Source of the DNA: Micromonospora kangleipakensis | Lineage (GTDB): Bacteria; Actinomycetota; Actinomycetes; Mycobacteriales; Micromonosporaceae | Length of the DNA stretch: 64,000 nucleotides | NCBI RefSeq assembly: GCF_004217615.1 | Contig: NZ_SHLD01000001.1 | Span: 5,952,001 to 6,016,000, forward strand | Reading direction: 5' to 3' | Part shown: piece by piece, positions 29,311 to 38,105 of the stretch | How the letters are laid out: the number at the start of each line of letters is the position of its first letter | Numbering within the stretch: the stretch's first letter is position 1 | Translations under genes and position numbers: made by a program | Notes under the pieces: model-generated | Database searches by the model: none | What the model saw: only the letters and a program-made list of their open reading frames with translations | What the model was told of the DNA's origin: nothing

Positions 29311-29930
29311 GTGGCCACCGCGAGGGCGGCGATGAGCGCACTGGAGACCAGGCCGGTGACCAGCCGGCCACGGGGTCCGGCCAGGGCCCGGCCGACCAAC
29401 GTGCCGCCGCCCGCGACGAGCAGTTGCCAGCTCGCCGAGGCGAGGAACGCGCCCGCCACGAAGAGCGCCGCGGTGGTGGCGTCCGGGTCGGCCGCGTCCC
29501 GCCGGCCGAGCACCAGCGCCGCGAAGTAGAGCACGGTGGTCGGATTGAGCAGGGTCAGCCCGAGTACGCCGACGAAGGCCCGGCCCGGGGTGGTGAGCCC
29601 GTTGCCGGCGCGGGCCGGTGCGGGTCGGGCGTCCGGCCGGCGGGCCCGCCAGGCGGAGCGCAGCCCGTGGGCGGCGAGGCCGAGCAGCACCAGCGCGGCG
29701 GCCACCCGCAGCGGCCCGGCGACCGGGGCGATGACGCCGGCCAGTCCCGCGCCGCCGATCGTCGCGACGGCCGCGTAGAGCCCGTCGGCGGTGGCCACCG
29801 CGAGCGCCGCGGCCGCCCCGACCCGGAACGAGGTACGGGCGCTGAGCCCGAGGATGAGGATCGCGATGGCGCCGACCGGGATGGCGACGCCGTAGCCGGC
29901 GAGCAGGCCGGCGAGGAGGGCGTCACCCAT
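29295..29930 (-). CDS. LysE/RhtB-family amino-acid exporter
   Basis: This 211-residue membrane protein has about six hydrophobic segments. The N terminus LLAGLLAGYGVAIPVGAIAILIL carries the family GxxxPVGPxAxL pattern in the form IPVGAIAI, and LTLLNPTTVLYFAALV is the second family motif. It should export an amino acid or small cationic metabolite; specificity is unknown. Its last codons are part of a triplicated DNA unit. Confidence 0.88.
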   Translation of the reverse strand: MGDALLAGLLAGYGVAIPVGAIAILILGLSARTSFRVGAAAALAVATADGLYAAVATIGGAGLAGVIAPVAGPLRVAAALVLLGLAAHGLRSAWRARRPDARPAPARAGNGLTTPGRAFVGVLGLTLLNPTTVLYFAALVLGRRDAADPDATTAALFVAGAFLASASWQLLVAGGGTLVGRALAGPRGRLVTGLVSSALIAALAVATLLPG

Positions 29931-30301
29931 GGCGGGCGGGCCCGGACCACCTCCCGGCAGCCGCCGGCTGCTGTCGCCCCGCGTCGACGACGGCGTGGGC
30001 GGGGACAGCTGGGCGGATGCGGAGATCGGTCACCGGGTCATTGTGGCCGCGCCGGAGGGGCGGCGGAAGCGGATTTCGCGCCGACGGCCGGGGCCGCCCC
30101 CGCCGGGAACCGAGGCGGGGCCTCCGGGGGCCCGACAAGATCGTCTGACGTCCTCGGTCCTTCCACCCGGCGTGTCAGACCCGGGAACCGCAAAGGATCA
30201 TGGCTGGTGGGCGGGCATCCGCCCCGCCGGCAGGTCCGGGAACGCGTCGAGCGCGGTGCCCCCGGGGGCACCGCGCTCGATGAGGACCGACCGCAGTCGG
30301 G
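29931..30301. other. Intergenic stretch, 371 bp
   Basis: No convincing gene. It holds the upstream region of the LysE gene on one side and the suf operon terminator (30247-30280) on the other. The middle is GC-rich, with no conserved motif I recognise. Confidence 0.6.
30247..30280. terminator. suf operon terminator, perfect 34-bp inverted repeat
   Basis: Two exact 17-base arms (TCGAGCGCGGTGCCCCC and complement) meet without spacer, 21 bases downstream of the sufT stop on the minus strand. Confidence 0.88.
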
Positions 30302-30703
30302 TCAGACGTTGAAGCCGAGGGAACGGAGCTGGTCCCGACCCTCATCGGTGATCTTGTCCGGACCCCATGGCGGCAGCCAGACCCAGTTGATCCGGATGTC
30401 GTTGACCAGTCCCCCGCCGGGGCCGGTGGTCAACGCCTGCCGGGCCTGGTCCTCGATCACGTCGGTCAGCGGGCACGCCGCCGAGGTCAGCGTCATGTCC
30501 AGCGTGGCCACGTTGTCGTCGTCGACGTGCACGCCGTACACGAGGCCGAGGTCGACCACGTTGATGCCCAGCTCGGGGTCGACGACGTCCTTCATCGCCT
30601 CCTCGATGTCGGCGAGGGCCGCCTTGCCGCCCGTCGCCGCGGGAGCCGCGCCGGCCTCCGCCACAGCGCCGGCCGCCGTGCCGGTGATCTCCTCAGAACT
30701 CAT
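30302..30703 (-). CDS. sufT: SufT, DUF59 Fe-S assembly factor
   Basis: This 133-residue MIP18/DUF59 protein, last gene of the suf operon, assists Fe-S cluster maturation. The core has DPELGINVVDLGLVYGV and LTSAACPLTDVIEDQ, the conserved Cys-containing motif of the family. A 30-residue Ala-rich leader precedes it. The ATG 30703 sits in the last codons of sufU (ATGA overlap), with the ribosome site GGAGGTGAAGG inside sufU. Confidence 0.93.
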   Translation of the reverse strand: MSSEEITGTAAGAVAEAGAAPAATGGKAALADIEEAMKDVVDPELGINVVDLGLVYGVHVDDDNVATLDMTLTSAACPLTDVIEDQARQALTTGPGGGLVNDIRINWVWLPPWGPDKITDEGRDQLRSLGFNV

Positions 30704-31176
30704 GCCTTCACCTCCGTAGGGCTCACGCCCACGCCGGCGCGTGCCGCGGCATCCTTGAACGCCATCCACGACAGCAGCGCGCACTTCACCCGGGCCGGGT
30801 AGCGCGCGACACCCGCGAACGCCACCCCGTCTCCGAGCACCTCTTCGTCCGGCGTGACCTGGCCACGTCCGGACATCAACTCGACGAACGCCTCGTGCAC
30901 CGTGGCCGCGTCGTCCGCGGCCCGGCCGCGCAGCAGCTCGTGCAGCACGCTCGCCGACGCCTGGCTGATCGAGCAGCCCATGCCGTCGTACGAGATGTCG
31001 GTGAACACCTTGCCGTCGGTGGCCACCCGTACGGTGATCTCGTCACCGCAGGTCGGGTTGACGTGATGCGCCTCGCCGACCCGGGCGTCCGCGTCCGCCG
31101 CGTCCCGCAGGCCACGGCCGTGCGGGTGCTTGTAGTGGTCCAGGATGATCTCCTGGTAGAGCTGGTCGAGCTGCAT
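30700..31176 (-). CDS. sufU: SufU, zinc sulfur-transfer scaffold
   Basis: This 158-residue SufU takes sulfur from SufS by zinc-ligand exchange. Zinc ligands are C43 and D45 (NPTCGDE), C68 (GMGCSIS) and C132 (VKCALLSW). The SufU-specific insertion between the second and third Cys groups (RGRAADDAATVHEAFVELMSG) is present, which separates it from IscU. It overlaps sufS as TGATG and sufT as ATGA. Confidence 0.95.
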   Translation of the reverse strand: MQLDQLYQEIILDHYKHPHGRGLRDAADADARVGEAHHVNPTCGDEITVRVATDGKVFTDISYDGMGCSISQASASVLHELLRGRAADDAATVHEAFVELMSGRGQVTPDEEVLGDGVAFAGVARYPARVKCALLSWMAFKDAAARAGVGVSPTEVKA

Positions 31177-32480
31177 CAGTCGAACACCTTCCGCACCTGC
31201 TCGAGACCCGCCACCAGCGCGTCGATCTCCGCCGTGGTGGTGTACAGGTAGAACGACGCCCGCGTCATGGCCGGAACGCCGAACCGGGTGCACACCGGCT
31301 TCGCGCAGTGGTGCCCCACCCGCACCTGCACGCCGAGCGAGTCGAGGACCTGCCCCACGTCGTGCGGGTGGATGTCGCCGAGCGCGAACGAGATCGTCCC
31401 GCCCCGGCCGACCGGCACGTTCGGGCCGAAGATCCGCAGCCCGGGCACCGTGGCGAGGGCGTCCAGCGCGTACGCGGTCAGCTCCTTCTCGTGCCACTGG
31501 ATGGCGCGCATCCCGATCCCGCTGAGGTAGTCCACCGCCGCGCCGAGCGCGACCGCCTCGGCGATCGGCGGGGTGCCCGCCTCGAACCGGGCCGGCGGCG
31601 CCGCGAAGGTGGACCGGGCCATGGTGACCGTCTCGATCATCGAGCCGCCGCCGAGCACCGGGGGCATCGCGGCGAGCAGCTCGCCCCGGCCCCAGAGCAC
31701 GCCGACGCCGGTCGGGCCGCACATCTTGTGACCGGTGAAGACGATGAAGTCGGCGTCGTAGTCGACCACGTCCATCGGCATGTGCGGCACCGACTGCGAG
31801 CAGTCGAGCAGCAGCAGCGCGCCCACCTCACGGACCCGCTGGGTGATCCGCGAGGTGGCGTTGACCGTGCCGAGGATGTTGGAGGTGTGCACCAGCGAGA
31901 CGATCTTCGTCCGCTCGGTGACCAGCTCCGCCAGCCCGGACTCGTCGAGCCGGCCCTGCTCGGTGACCGGGAACCAGCGCAGGGTCGCGCCGGTCCGCTC
32001 GCAGAGCAACTGCCACGGGACGATGTTCGAGTGGTGCTCCATCTCGGAGATCACGATCTCGTCGCCCGGCCCCAGCCGGAACCGCGGGTCGGCGTCGGGC
32101 CGCAGCGTGGCGTTGGAGAACGCGTACGCCACGATGTTGATCGCCTCGGTGGAGTTCTTGGTGAACACCACCTCGTCCACGCTCGGCGCGTTGATGAACG
32201 CGGCGATCTTCGCCCGCGCCCCCTCGTACGCCTCGGTCGCCTCGGTGCCCAGCGTGTGCACCGAGCGCGACACGTTGGCGTTGTGCATCGCGTAGTGCTC
32301 GGCGAGCACGTCGAGCACCTGCCGCGGCTTGTGCGAGGTGTTGGCGCTGTCGAGATAGACCAGCCGGTGCCCGTTGATCTCCCGGTCGAGGATCGGGAAG
32401 TCGGCGCGCACCGCGGCCACGTCGAAACGCGGCACGTCGTCGTACTGCGGCATCCCCTCGGGGATGGCGATGGTGGTCAT
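31176..32480 (-). CDS. sufS: SufS cysteine desulfurase
   Basis: This 434-residue PLP enzyme releases sulfur from cysteine for the SufBCD scaffold. The PLP lysine is K252 (VFTGHKMCGPTG), the motif before it is LLLDCSQSVPHMPMDV, and the catalytic cysteine is C392 (RVGHHCAKPVCTRF). Group II desulfurase length and the Arg-His-His-Cys context fit SufS. It shares its stop with the sufU start (TGATG). Confidence 0.97.
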   Translation of the reverse strand: MTTIAIPEGMPQYDDVPRFDVAAVRADFPILDREINGHRLVYLDSANTSHKPRQVLDVLAEHYAMHNANVSRSVHTLGTEATEAYEGARAKIAAFINAPSVDEVVFTKNSTEAINIVAYAFSNATLRPDADPRFRLGPGDEIVISEMEHHSNIVPWQLLCERTGATLRWFPVTEQGRLDESGLAELVTERTKIVSLVHTSNILGTVNATSRITQRVREVGALLLLDCSQSVPHMPMDVVDYDADFIVFTGHKMCGPTGVGVLWGRGELLAAMPPVLGGGSMIETVTMARSTFAAPPARFEAGTPPIAEAVALGAAVDYLSGIGMRAIQWHEKELTAYALDALATVPGLRIFGPNVPVGRGGTISFALGDIHPHDVGQVLDSLGVQVRVGHHCAKPVCTRFGVPAMTRASFYLYTTTAEIDALVAGLEQVRKVFD

Positions 32481-32503
32481 CTCAGCGGCCCCTGTCGTTC
32501 GTG

Positions 32504-33277
32504 TCAGGCCCGCGCGGCGCCGGCTCCGGCGACGTACCGCTCGTAGCCCTCTTCCTCGAGCTTGTCGGCCAGCTCCGGGCCGCCCTGCTCGACGATCCGG
32601 CCGGCGACGAAGACGTGCACGTAGTCGGGCTTGATGTAGCGCAGGATCCGGGTGTAGTGGGTGATCAGCAGCAGGCCGGTGTCGCCGGTGTCGCGGACCC
32701 GGTTGACGCCCTCGCTGACCACGCGCAGCGCGTCCACGTCGAGGCCGGAGTCGGTCTCGTCGAGGATCGCCATCTTCGGCTTGAGCAGCTCCAGCTGCAC
32801 GATCTCGTGCCGCTTCTTCTCACCGCCGGAGAAACCCTCGTTGACGTTGCGCTGGGCGAACGCCGGGTCCATCTGGAGGCGCTCCATGGCGCCGCGCAGC
32901 TCGCCGCCCCAGGTGCGCAGCTTCGGGGCCTCGCCGTCGATGGCGGTCTTGGCGGTACGCAGGAAGTTGGCGACCGAGACGCCGGGGACCTCGACCGGGT
33001 ACTGCATGGCCAGGAAGAGGCCGGCGCGGGCCCGCTCGTCGACGGACATGGCCAGCACGTCCTCGCCGTCGAGGGTCACCGAGCCGCTGGTGATCTCGTA
33101 CTTGGGGTGGCCGGCGATCGAGTACGCCAGGGTGGACTTGCCGGAGCCGTTCGGGCCCATGATCGCGTGGGTCTCCCCCGACTTCACGGTCAGGTCGACA
33201 CCGGCCAGGATCGGCTTGAGCTCACCCTCGGGCAGCTTGACCGACACCTTCAGGTCGCGGATCTCCAGGGTGCTCAT
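32504..33277 (-). CDS. sufC: SufC ATPase
   Basis: This 257-residue ABC-type ATPase drives the SufBCD scaffold. Walker A is GPNGSGKST (41-49), the signature is FSGGEKKR, Walker B is KMAILDETDSGLD and the switch is ITHYTRI. It starts at ATG 33277, sharing one base with the stop of the Rieske gene (TAATG). Confidence 0.97.
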   Translation of the reverse strand: MSTLEIRDLKVSVKLPEGELKPILAGVDLTVKSGETHAIMGPNGSGKSTLAYSIAGHPKYEITSGSVTLDGEDVLAMSVDERARAGLFLAMQYPVEVPGVSVANFLRTAKTAIDGEAPKLRTWGGELRGAMERLQMDPAFAQRNVNEGFSGGEKKRHEIVQLELLKPKMAILDETDSGLDVDALRVVSEGVNRVRDTGDTGLLLITHYTRILRYIKPDYVHVFVAGRIVEQGGPELADKLEEEGYERYVAGAGAARA

Positions 33278-33603
33278 TATCGGGTCACTCCATTGCTCGG
33301 CGTCAGGCTGACGTAGATGTCGCCGTCGCGGACTTCGACGGGATAGACGGGAACGGGTTCGGTCGCGGGCAGCCCGGTGGGCTCACCCGTCCTAAGGTCG
33401 AAACGGGATCCGTGCAGCCAGCATTCCAGCGTGCACCCGTCGACCTCGCCCTCGGAGAGGGCCACCGCGGCGTGCGAGCACTCGTCGTACACGGCGTAGA
33501 AGTTGTCGTCCTCGCCGTGCACGATGGCGATCTGGGTGCCGTCCACGTCGGCGCTGATCGCGGTGCCCTTCGACACGTCCTCGGTCGAGCAGATCTTGAT
33601 CAT
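33277..33603 (-). CDS. Rieske-type ferredoxin in the suf operon
   Basis: This 108-residue soluble Rieske-like ferredoxin has cluster ligands in ECSHAAVALSEGEVDG and ECWLHGSRFD, that is CxH and CxxH about 18 residues apart. Such ferredoxins, often annotated as non-heme iron oxygenase ferredoxin subunits, are regularly embedded between sufD and sufC in actinobacteria. An electron-supply role for cluster assembly is plausible but unproven. It overlaps both neighbours by one base. Confidence 0.93.
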   Translation of the reverse strand: MIKICSTEDVSKGTAISADVDGTQIAIVHGEDDNFYAVYDECSHAAVALSEGEVDGCTLECWLHGSRFDLRTGEPTGLPATEPVPVYPVEVRDGDIYVSLTPSNGVTR

Positions 33604-34745
33604 CAGGCGCCGGCCTTGGCCAGTCGCGCCTCGATCGCGTCGCCGAGCCGCTCGCGCAGCTCCTCGACCGGGATCTTGTTGATCAGCTCGGCGAAGAAGC
33701 CGCGGACCACCAGGCGGCGGGCCTCGCCCGCCGGGATGCCCCGGGCCATCAGGTAGAAGAGCTGCTCGTCGTCGAAGCGGCCGGTCGCGCTCGCGTGGCC
33801 GGCGCCGGCGATCTCGCCGGTCTCGATCTCCAGGTTCGGCACGGAGTCCGCCCGGGCGCCGTCGGTGAGCAGCAGGTTCCGGTTGATCTCGTACGTGTCG
33901 GTGCCGGTCGCCTCGGCGCGGATCAGCACGTCACCCACCCAGACGGTGTGCGCGCTCTCGCCCTGCAGGGCGCCCCGGTAGCCGACGTAGCTGCGGCAGT
34001 CCGGCACGGCGTGGTCGACCAGCTGGCGGTGCTCCAGGTGCTGGCCCGCGTCGGCGAAGTAGACGCCGTACAGCTCGGCCTCGCCGCCCCGGTCGGCGTA
34101 CTCCACGCTGGTGTACTGCCGGACCAGGTCGCCGCCGAGGCTGACCTGGACGTGGATCACCTTGGCGTCCCGGCCCAGCTTGACCTTCAGGTGCTGCGCC
34201 TGGACCGCGTCGTCCGCCCAGTCGGCGATGGTGACCAGGGTCAGCTTCGCGCCCTCGGCCACCGCCACCTCGACGTTGTCCGCGAGGGTCGCGGAGCCCG
34301 CGTGCTCCAGCACCACGGTCACCTCGGCGAACCGGCCCACCTCGACGAAGGTGTGCCCGAACGCCACGCCCTCGGCGCCGTCGCCGACCACCCGCAGGCT
34401 CACCGGCGCCGCAACCACGGCCGAGGGATCCACCTGGACCAGCAGCGCGTCCGCGGCGCCGCCGTAGGCGAGCGCGCTGACCCGGTCGACCGGGGTGAGC
34501 ACGCTGCCCACCCGCGGGTCGTCCGTGCCGATCCGGGAGACGGTGACGCCCTCGGGCAGGTCGCCGTACTCGTGCCGGACCGTGCCGGTCGCGGCCGGCG
34601 CCCCGCCGACCAGGCCGCGCAGGCGCTTGAGCGGGGTGAAACGCCACTCCTCCTCCAGGCCCGTCAGGGCCGGGAAGTCGGCGACGTCGTACGAGCGGAG
34701 CGCCTGCGACTTGGTGCTGGGCGGCGCGGAAGCCTGGGTAGTCAT
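33603..34745 (-). CDS. sufD: SufD scaffold protein
   Basis: This 380-residue SufD has the beta-helix core typical of the family. Readable family signatures are YVGYRGALQGESAHTVWVGDVLIRA and SVPNLEIETGEIAGAGHASATGRFDDEQLFYLMARGI near the C terminus, ending in RRLVVRGFFAELINKIP. It pairs with SufB to form the cluster site. It starts at ATG 34745, 85 bases after sufB. Confidence 0.96.
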   Translation of the reverse strand: MTTQASAPPSTKSQALRSYDVADFPALTGLEEEWRFTPLKRLRGLVGGAPAATGTVRHEYGDLPEGVTVSRIGTDDPRVGSVLTPVDRVSALAYGGAADALLVQVDPSAVVAAPVSLRVVGDGAEGVAFGHTFVEVGRFAEVTVVLEHAGSATLADNVEVAVAEGAKLTLVTIADWADDAVQAQHLKVKLGRDAKVIHVQVSLGGDLVRQYTSVEYADRGGEAELYGVYFADAGQHLEHRQLVDHAVPDCRSYVGYRGALQGESAHTVWVGDVLIRAEATGTDTYEINRNLLLTDGARADSVPNLEIETGEIAGAGHASATGRFDDEQLFYLMARGIPAGEARRLVVRGFFAELINKIPVEELRERLGDAIEARLAKAGA

Positions 34746-34830
34746 CTCTTCCTTGTGTTCTACGACGACGGTGTCAGTTAAACCGGAGGGCGGGCCGGGC
34801 CAGGCACGGCCCGCCGCAACGTGGACGGCG

Positions 34831-36261
34831 TCAGCCGACCGCGCCCTCCATCTGGAGCTCGATCAGGCGGTTGAGCTCCAGGGCGTACTCCATCGGGAGC
34901 TCCTTGGCGATCGGCTCGATGAAGCCGCGCACGATCATCGCCATCGCCTCGTCCTCGCTCAGGCCCCGGCTCATCAGGTAGAAGAGCTGGTCGTCGCTGA
35001 TCTTGGAGACGGTGGCCTCGTGCCCCATCGACACGTCGTCCTCGCGGATGTCGACGTACGGGTAGGTGTCCGAGCGGGAGATGGTGTCGACCAGCAGCGC
35101 GTCGCACTTGACCGTGCTCCGGCTGCTGTGCGAGCCCTCCAGCACCTGCACCAGGCCGCGGTAGGACGTGCGGCCGCCGCCCCGGGCGATCGACTTGGAG
35201 ATGATGGTGGAGGAGGTGTGCGGCGCGGCGTGCACCATCTTGGCGCCCGCGTCCTGGTGCTGGCCCTCGCCGGCCATGGCCACCGAGAGCACCTCGCCCT
35301 TGGCGTGCTCGCCGGTCATGTAGACCGCCGGGTACTTCATGGTGACCTTGGAGCCGATGTTGCCGTCGACCCACTCCATGGTCGCGCCCTCGTGGCAGAC
35401 GGCGCGCTTGGTGACCAGGTTGTAGACGTTGTTCGACCAGTTCTGGATGGTCGTGTAGCGGCAGCGCGCGTTCTTCTTGACGATGATCTCCACGACCGCG
35501 CTGTGCAGCGAGTCGGAGGAGTACAGCGGCGCGGTGCAGCCCTCGACGTAGTGCACGTACGCACCCTCGTCGACGATGATCAGCGTCCGCTCGAACTGGC
35601 CCATGTTCTCCGTGTTGATCCGGAAGTAGGCCTGCAGCGGGATCTCCACGTGCACGCCCTTCGGCACGTAGATGAACGAGCCACCGGACCAGACGGAGGT
35701 GTTCAGCGCGGCGAACTTGTTGTCGCCGACCGGGATGACCGTGCCGAAGTACTCCTTGAAGACGTCCTCGTGCTCGCGCAGCGCGGTGTCGGTGTCCAGG
35801 AAGATGACACCCTGCTCCTCGAGGTCCTCACGGATCTTGTGGTAGACGACCTCGGACTCGTACTGTGCCGCGACACCGGCGACCAGCCGCTGCTTCTCCG
35901 CCTCGGGGATGCCCAGCCGGTCGTAGGTGTTCTTGATGTCCTCGGGCAGGTCCTCCCAGCTGGCGGCCTGCTTCTCGGTGGACCGGACGAAGTACTTGAT
36001 GTTGTCGAAGTCGATCCCGGTGAGGTCCGCGCCCCAGGCCGGCATCGGCTTGCGGCCGAACAACCGCAGGCCCTTCAGGCGCAGGTCGAGCATCCAGGCC
36101 GGCTCGTTCTTCTTCGCCGAGATGTCCCGCACCACCGCCTCGTTGAGGCCACGCTGGGCGACAGCCCCGGCGGCGTCGGAGTCGGACCAGCCGTACTCGT
36201 AGCGACCGAGGGCGGCGAGCTGCTCCTCCTGGGTCAGGGGCTGGACGATCTGCTCGGTCAT
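34831..36261 (-). CDS. sufB: SufB scaffold protein
   Basis: This 476-residue SufB binds the nascent cluster. Its core motifs are [62 protein letters not shown] and the C-terminal [30 protein letters not shown]-terminal conserved Cys residues are present (KCDALLVDT). No intein interrupts it, unlike some mycobacterial copies. The ATG overlaps the sufR stop (ATGA). Confidence 0.97.
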   Translation of the reverse strand: MTEQIVQPLTQEEQLAALGRYEYGWSDSDAAGAVAQRGLNEAVVRDISAKKNEPAWMLDLRLKGLRLFGRKPMPAWGADLTGIDFDNIKYFVRSTEKQAASWEDLPEDIKNTYDRLGIPEAEKQRLVAGVAAQYESEVVYHKIREDLEEQGVIFLDTDTALREHEDVFKEYFGTVIPVGDNKFAALNTSVWSGGSFIYVPKGVHVEIPLQAYFRINTENMGQFERTLIIVDEGAYVHYVEGCTAPLYSSDSLHSAVVEIIVKKNARCRYTTIQNWSNNVYNLVTKRAVCHEGATMEWVDGNIGSKVTMKYPAVYMTGEHAKGEVLSVAMAGEGQHQDAGAKMVHAAPHTSSTIISKSIARGGGRTSYRGLVQVLEGSHSSRSTVKCDALLVDTISRSDTYPYVDIREDDVSMGHEATVSKISDDQLFYLMSRGLSEDEAMAMIVRGFIEPIAKELPMEYALELNRLIELQMEGAVG

Positions 36262-37007
36262 TTATCTGTCCTCACAGTGGTGACGGTGTTACCGGACTGG
36301 GCACGCGGCTGGGTCGGGATGTGCGTGGTGCACACCCCGTCGCCGTGCGCGATGGTGGCCAGGCGCTGCACGTGGGTGCCGACCAGACGGGAGATCACCG
36401 CGGTCTCGGCCTCGCACAGCTGGGGGAACTCGGCGGCCACGTGCGCCACCGGGCAGTGGTGCTGGCAGAGCTGGCCGCCGGAGGCGATCGTGGACGCGTT
36501 GGCAGCGTAACCCTCGGCGGTGAGCGCCTCGGCGAGCGCCTCCGCCCGCGCGAGGGGATCGTCGCCGGCGTCCTCCATCGCGGCCCGGCAGCGGTCCTCC
36601 AGGGCGGCGACCTGGTCGGCGGCGAACGCGTCCACCGCCTCCGGGCCGCCGTTGCTGGCGATCCAGCGCAGCGCGGCGGTGGCGATGTTGTCGTAGTGGT
36701 GGGTGCCGCAGCGGACCCGGGCGGCGTCGGTCAGCAGGAACACCTTGGCCGGGCGACCCCGACCGCGGCTGCCCCGCACCGTCTGCTCGCGGGCGACGAC
36801 GTCGCCGTCGGCGAGCATCGCGTCGAGGTGCCGGCGGATCGCCGCCGGGCTGAGCCCGAGCGCCGAACCCAGCTGCGCGGCGGTGGTCGCCCCCCGCTCC
36901 AGCAGGAGCTGGGTGACCCGGTCCCGGGTGGAAAGATCGGACGCGGCCGCACCGGCGACCGGTGCGGTCGCCGGCAGGTGCTCGGAGAGCTCCGCCGCGT
37001 TTTTCAC
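36258..37007 (-). CDS. sufR: SufR, iron-sulfur sensing repressor
   Basis: This 249-residue winged-helix repressor of the suf operon has its HTH at about residues 32-65 ([28 protein letters not shown]). Cluster cysteines are C181, C185 and C198 with spacing C-x3-C-x12-C, the same as in mycobacterial SufR. The start is GTG 37007; no ribosome site is seen and a -10-like box lies seven bases upstream, suggesting leaderless translation. It leads the operon and probably autoregulates. Confidence 0.93.
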   Translation of the reverse strand: MKNAAELSEHLPATAPVAGAAASDLSTRDRVTQLLLERGATTAAQLGSALGLSPAAIRRHLDAMLADGDVVAREQTVRGSRGRGRPAKVFLLTDAARVRCGTHHYDNIATAALRWIASNGGPEAVDAFAADQVAALEDRCRAAMEDAGDDPLARAEALAEALTAEGYAANASTIASGGQLCQHHCPVAHVAAEFPQLCEAETAVISRLVGTHVQRLATIAHGDGVCTTHIPTQPRAQSGNTVTTVRTDK

Positions 37008-37014
37008 AACGCCA

Positions 37015-37043
37015 ACGTTACGTAATTCGTCGGAGGCTCGCAA
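37015..37043 (-). promoter_or_regulatory. Candidate sufR/suf operon promoter
   Basis: On the minus strand, TTGCGA (37043-37038) and TAACGT (37020-37015) are separated by exactly 17 bases, and the GTG of sufR follows seven bases after the second box. An eight-base palindrome TTACGTAA (37018-37025) overlaps the -10 box and is a possible operator half. Confidence 0.5.
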
Positions 37044-37123
37044 ACCCGGGTCCCGGTGATCCCGACCACCGGCCCGGCCGAGTCGCCCGATCGGGGTCAA
37101 CTACGGTGCGTAGGATTCGCTCC

Positions 37124-38068
37124 GTGAAGCCTTCCGTCCGGTTCCCGGTCTCCGCCTCGCTGCTGCGCCGCCTCGCGTACGCCTCGATCATCGCGAACGT
37201 CGCGATCGTGGTCACCGGCGGGGCCGTGCGGCTCACCGCATCCGGCCTCGGCTGCCCCACCTGGCCCCGGTGCACCGACGGGTCGTACGTCACCACGGCC
37301 GAGATGGGCGCGCACGGGGTGATCGAGTTCGGCAACCGACTGCTCACCTTCGCGGTCGGGATCATCGCGCTCGCCGTGCTGCTCGCCGTGCTGGCCCGGC
37401 GCCCCCGCCCGCGCGGGCTGCTGCCGCTGGCCGTCGCGGTCTTCCTGGGCATCCCCGCGCAGGCGGTGATCGGCGGGTTCACCGTGCTGACCAACCTCAA
37501 CCCGTGGGTGGTCGGGCTGCACTTCCTCGCCTCGATGGTGGTCATCGCCGCCGCGTACGCCCTCTGGCGGCGCACCGTCGAGCCGGACGGGCCGACGACC
37601 CCCGCCGTGCCCGCCCCGCTGCGCGCCCTCGCCCTGCTCACCACGCTGGTCGGCGCGGCCGTGCTGGTGGTCGGCACCTGGGTGACCGGCAGCGGCCCGC
37701 ACGCCGGCGACCAGGGCGCCGCCCGCAACGGCCTGGACCCCGAGGCGATCTCCCAGGTGCACGCCGACGGCGTCTTCCTGCTGATCGGCCTCTCCGTGGC
37801 GCTGATCTTCGCCTTCCGGGCGGTCGGCGCGACCCGGGCCGCCCGGGCCGCCGTCGTGCTGGTCGCGGTGGAGCTCGGGCAGGGCCTGATCGGCTTCGTG
37901 CAGTACTTCACCCAGCTGCCGGCGGCGCTGGTCGCCGCGCACATGCTCGGCTCCTGCCTGGTCCTGCTGGCCACCCTCGGGGTGCTCTGGTCGACCCGCG
38001 AGCGTCGGGCCGTCCCGCCCGCCGCGGACACCGTGCCGGCCGCCGAGCCGGTCACCGCCGCCGCCTGA
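37124..38068 (+). CDS. ctaA: Heme A synthase (COX15/CtaA)
   Basis: This 314-residue membrane enzyme oxidizes the methyl group of heme O to make heme A for cytochrome aa3 oxidase. It has about eight hydrophobic segments. Candidate heme-ligand histidines lie in GAHGVIEFGNRL, VGLHFLASMV, QVHADGVF and VAAHMLGSC. An extracytoplasmic loop has a Cys pair, GLGCPTWPRC, typical of the family. The start GTG 37124 follows TAGGAT. It is divergent from sufR, and ctaB lies 1.5 kb away. Confidence 0.92.
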   Translation: MKPSVRFPVSASLLRRLAYASIIANVAIVVTGGAVRLTASGLGCPTWPRCTDGSYVTTAEMGAHGVIEFGNRLLTFAVGIIALAVLLAVLARRPRPRGLLPLAVAVFLGIPAQAVIGGFTVLTNLNPWVVGLHFLASMVVIAAAYALWRRTVEPDGPTTPAVPAPLRALALLTTLVGAAVLVVGTWVTGSGPHAGDQGAARNGLDPEAISQVHADGVFLLIGLSVALIFAFRAVGATRAARAAVVLVAVELGQGLIGFVQYFTQLPAALVAAHMLGSCLVLLATLGVLWSTRERRAVPPAADTVPAAEPVTAAA

Positions 38069-38069
38069 G

Positions 38070-38094
38070 CCCGCCCCGCCGGTCGCGGGACGGG
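38070..38094. terminator. Short hairpin between ctaA and the ATP-grasp gene
   Basis: Arms 38070-38079 and 38085-38094 pair over ten bases with one wobble around a five-base loop, starting just after the ctaA stop and ending 12 bases before the converging stop. Confidence 0.6.
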
Positions 38095-38105
38095 AACGGA
38101 TGCGG

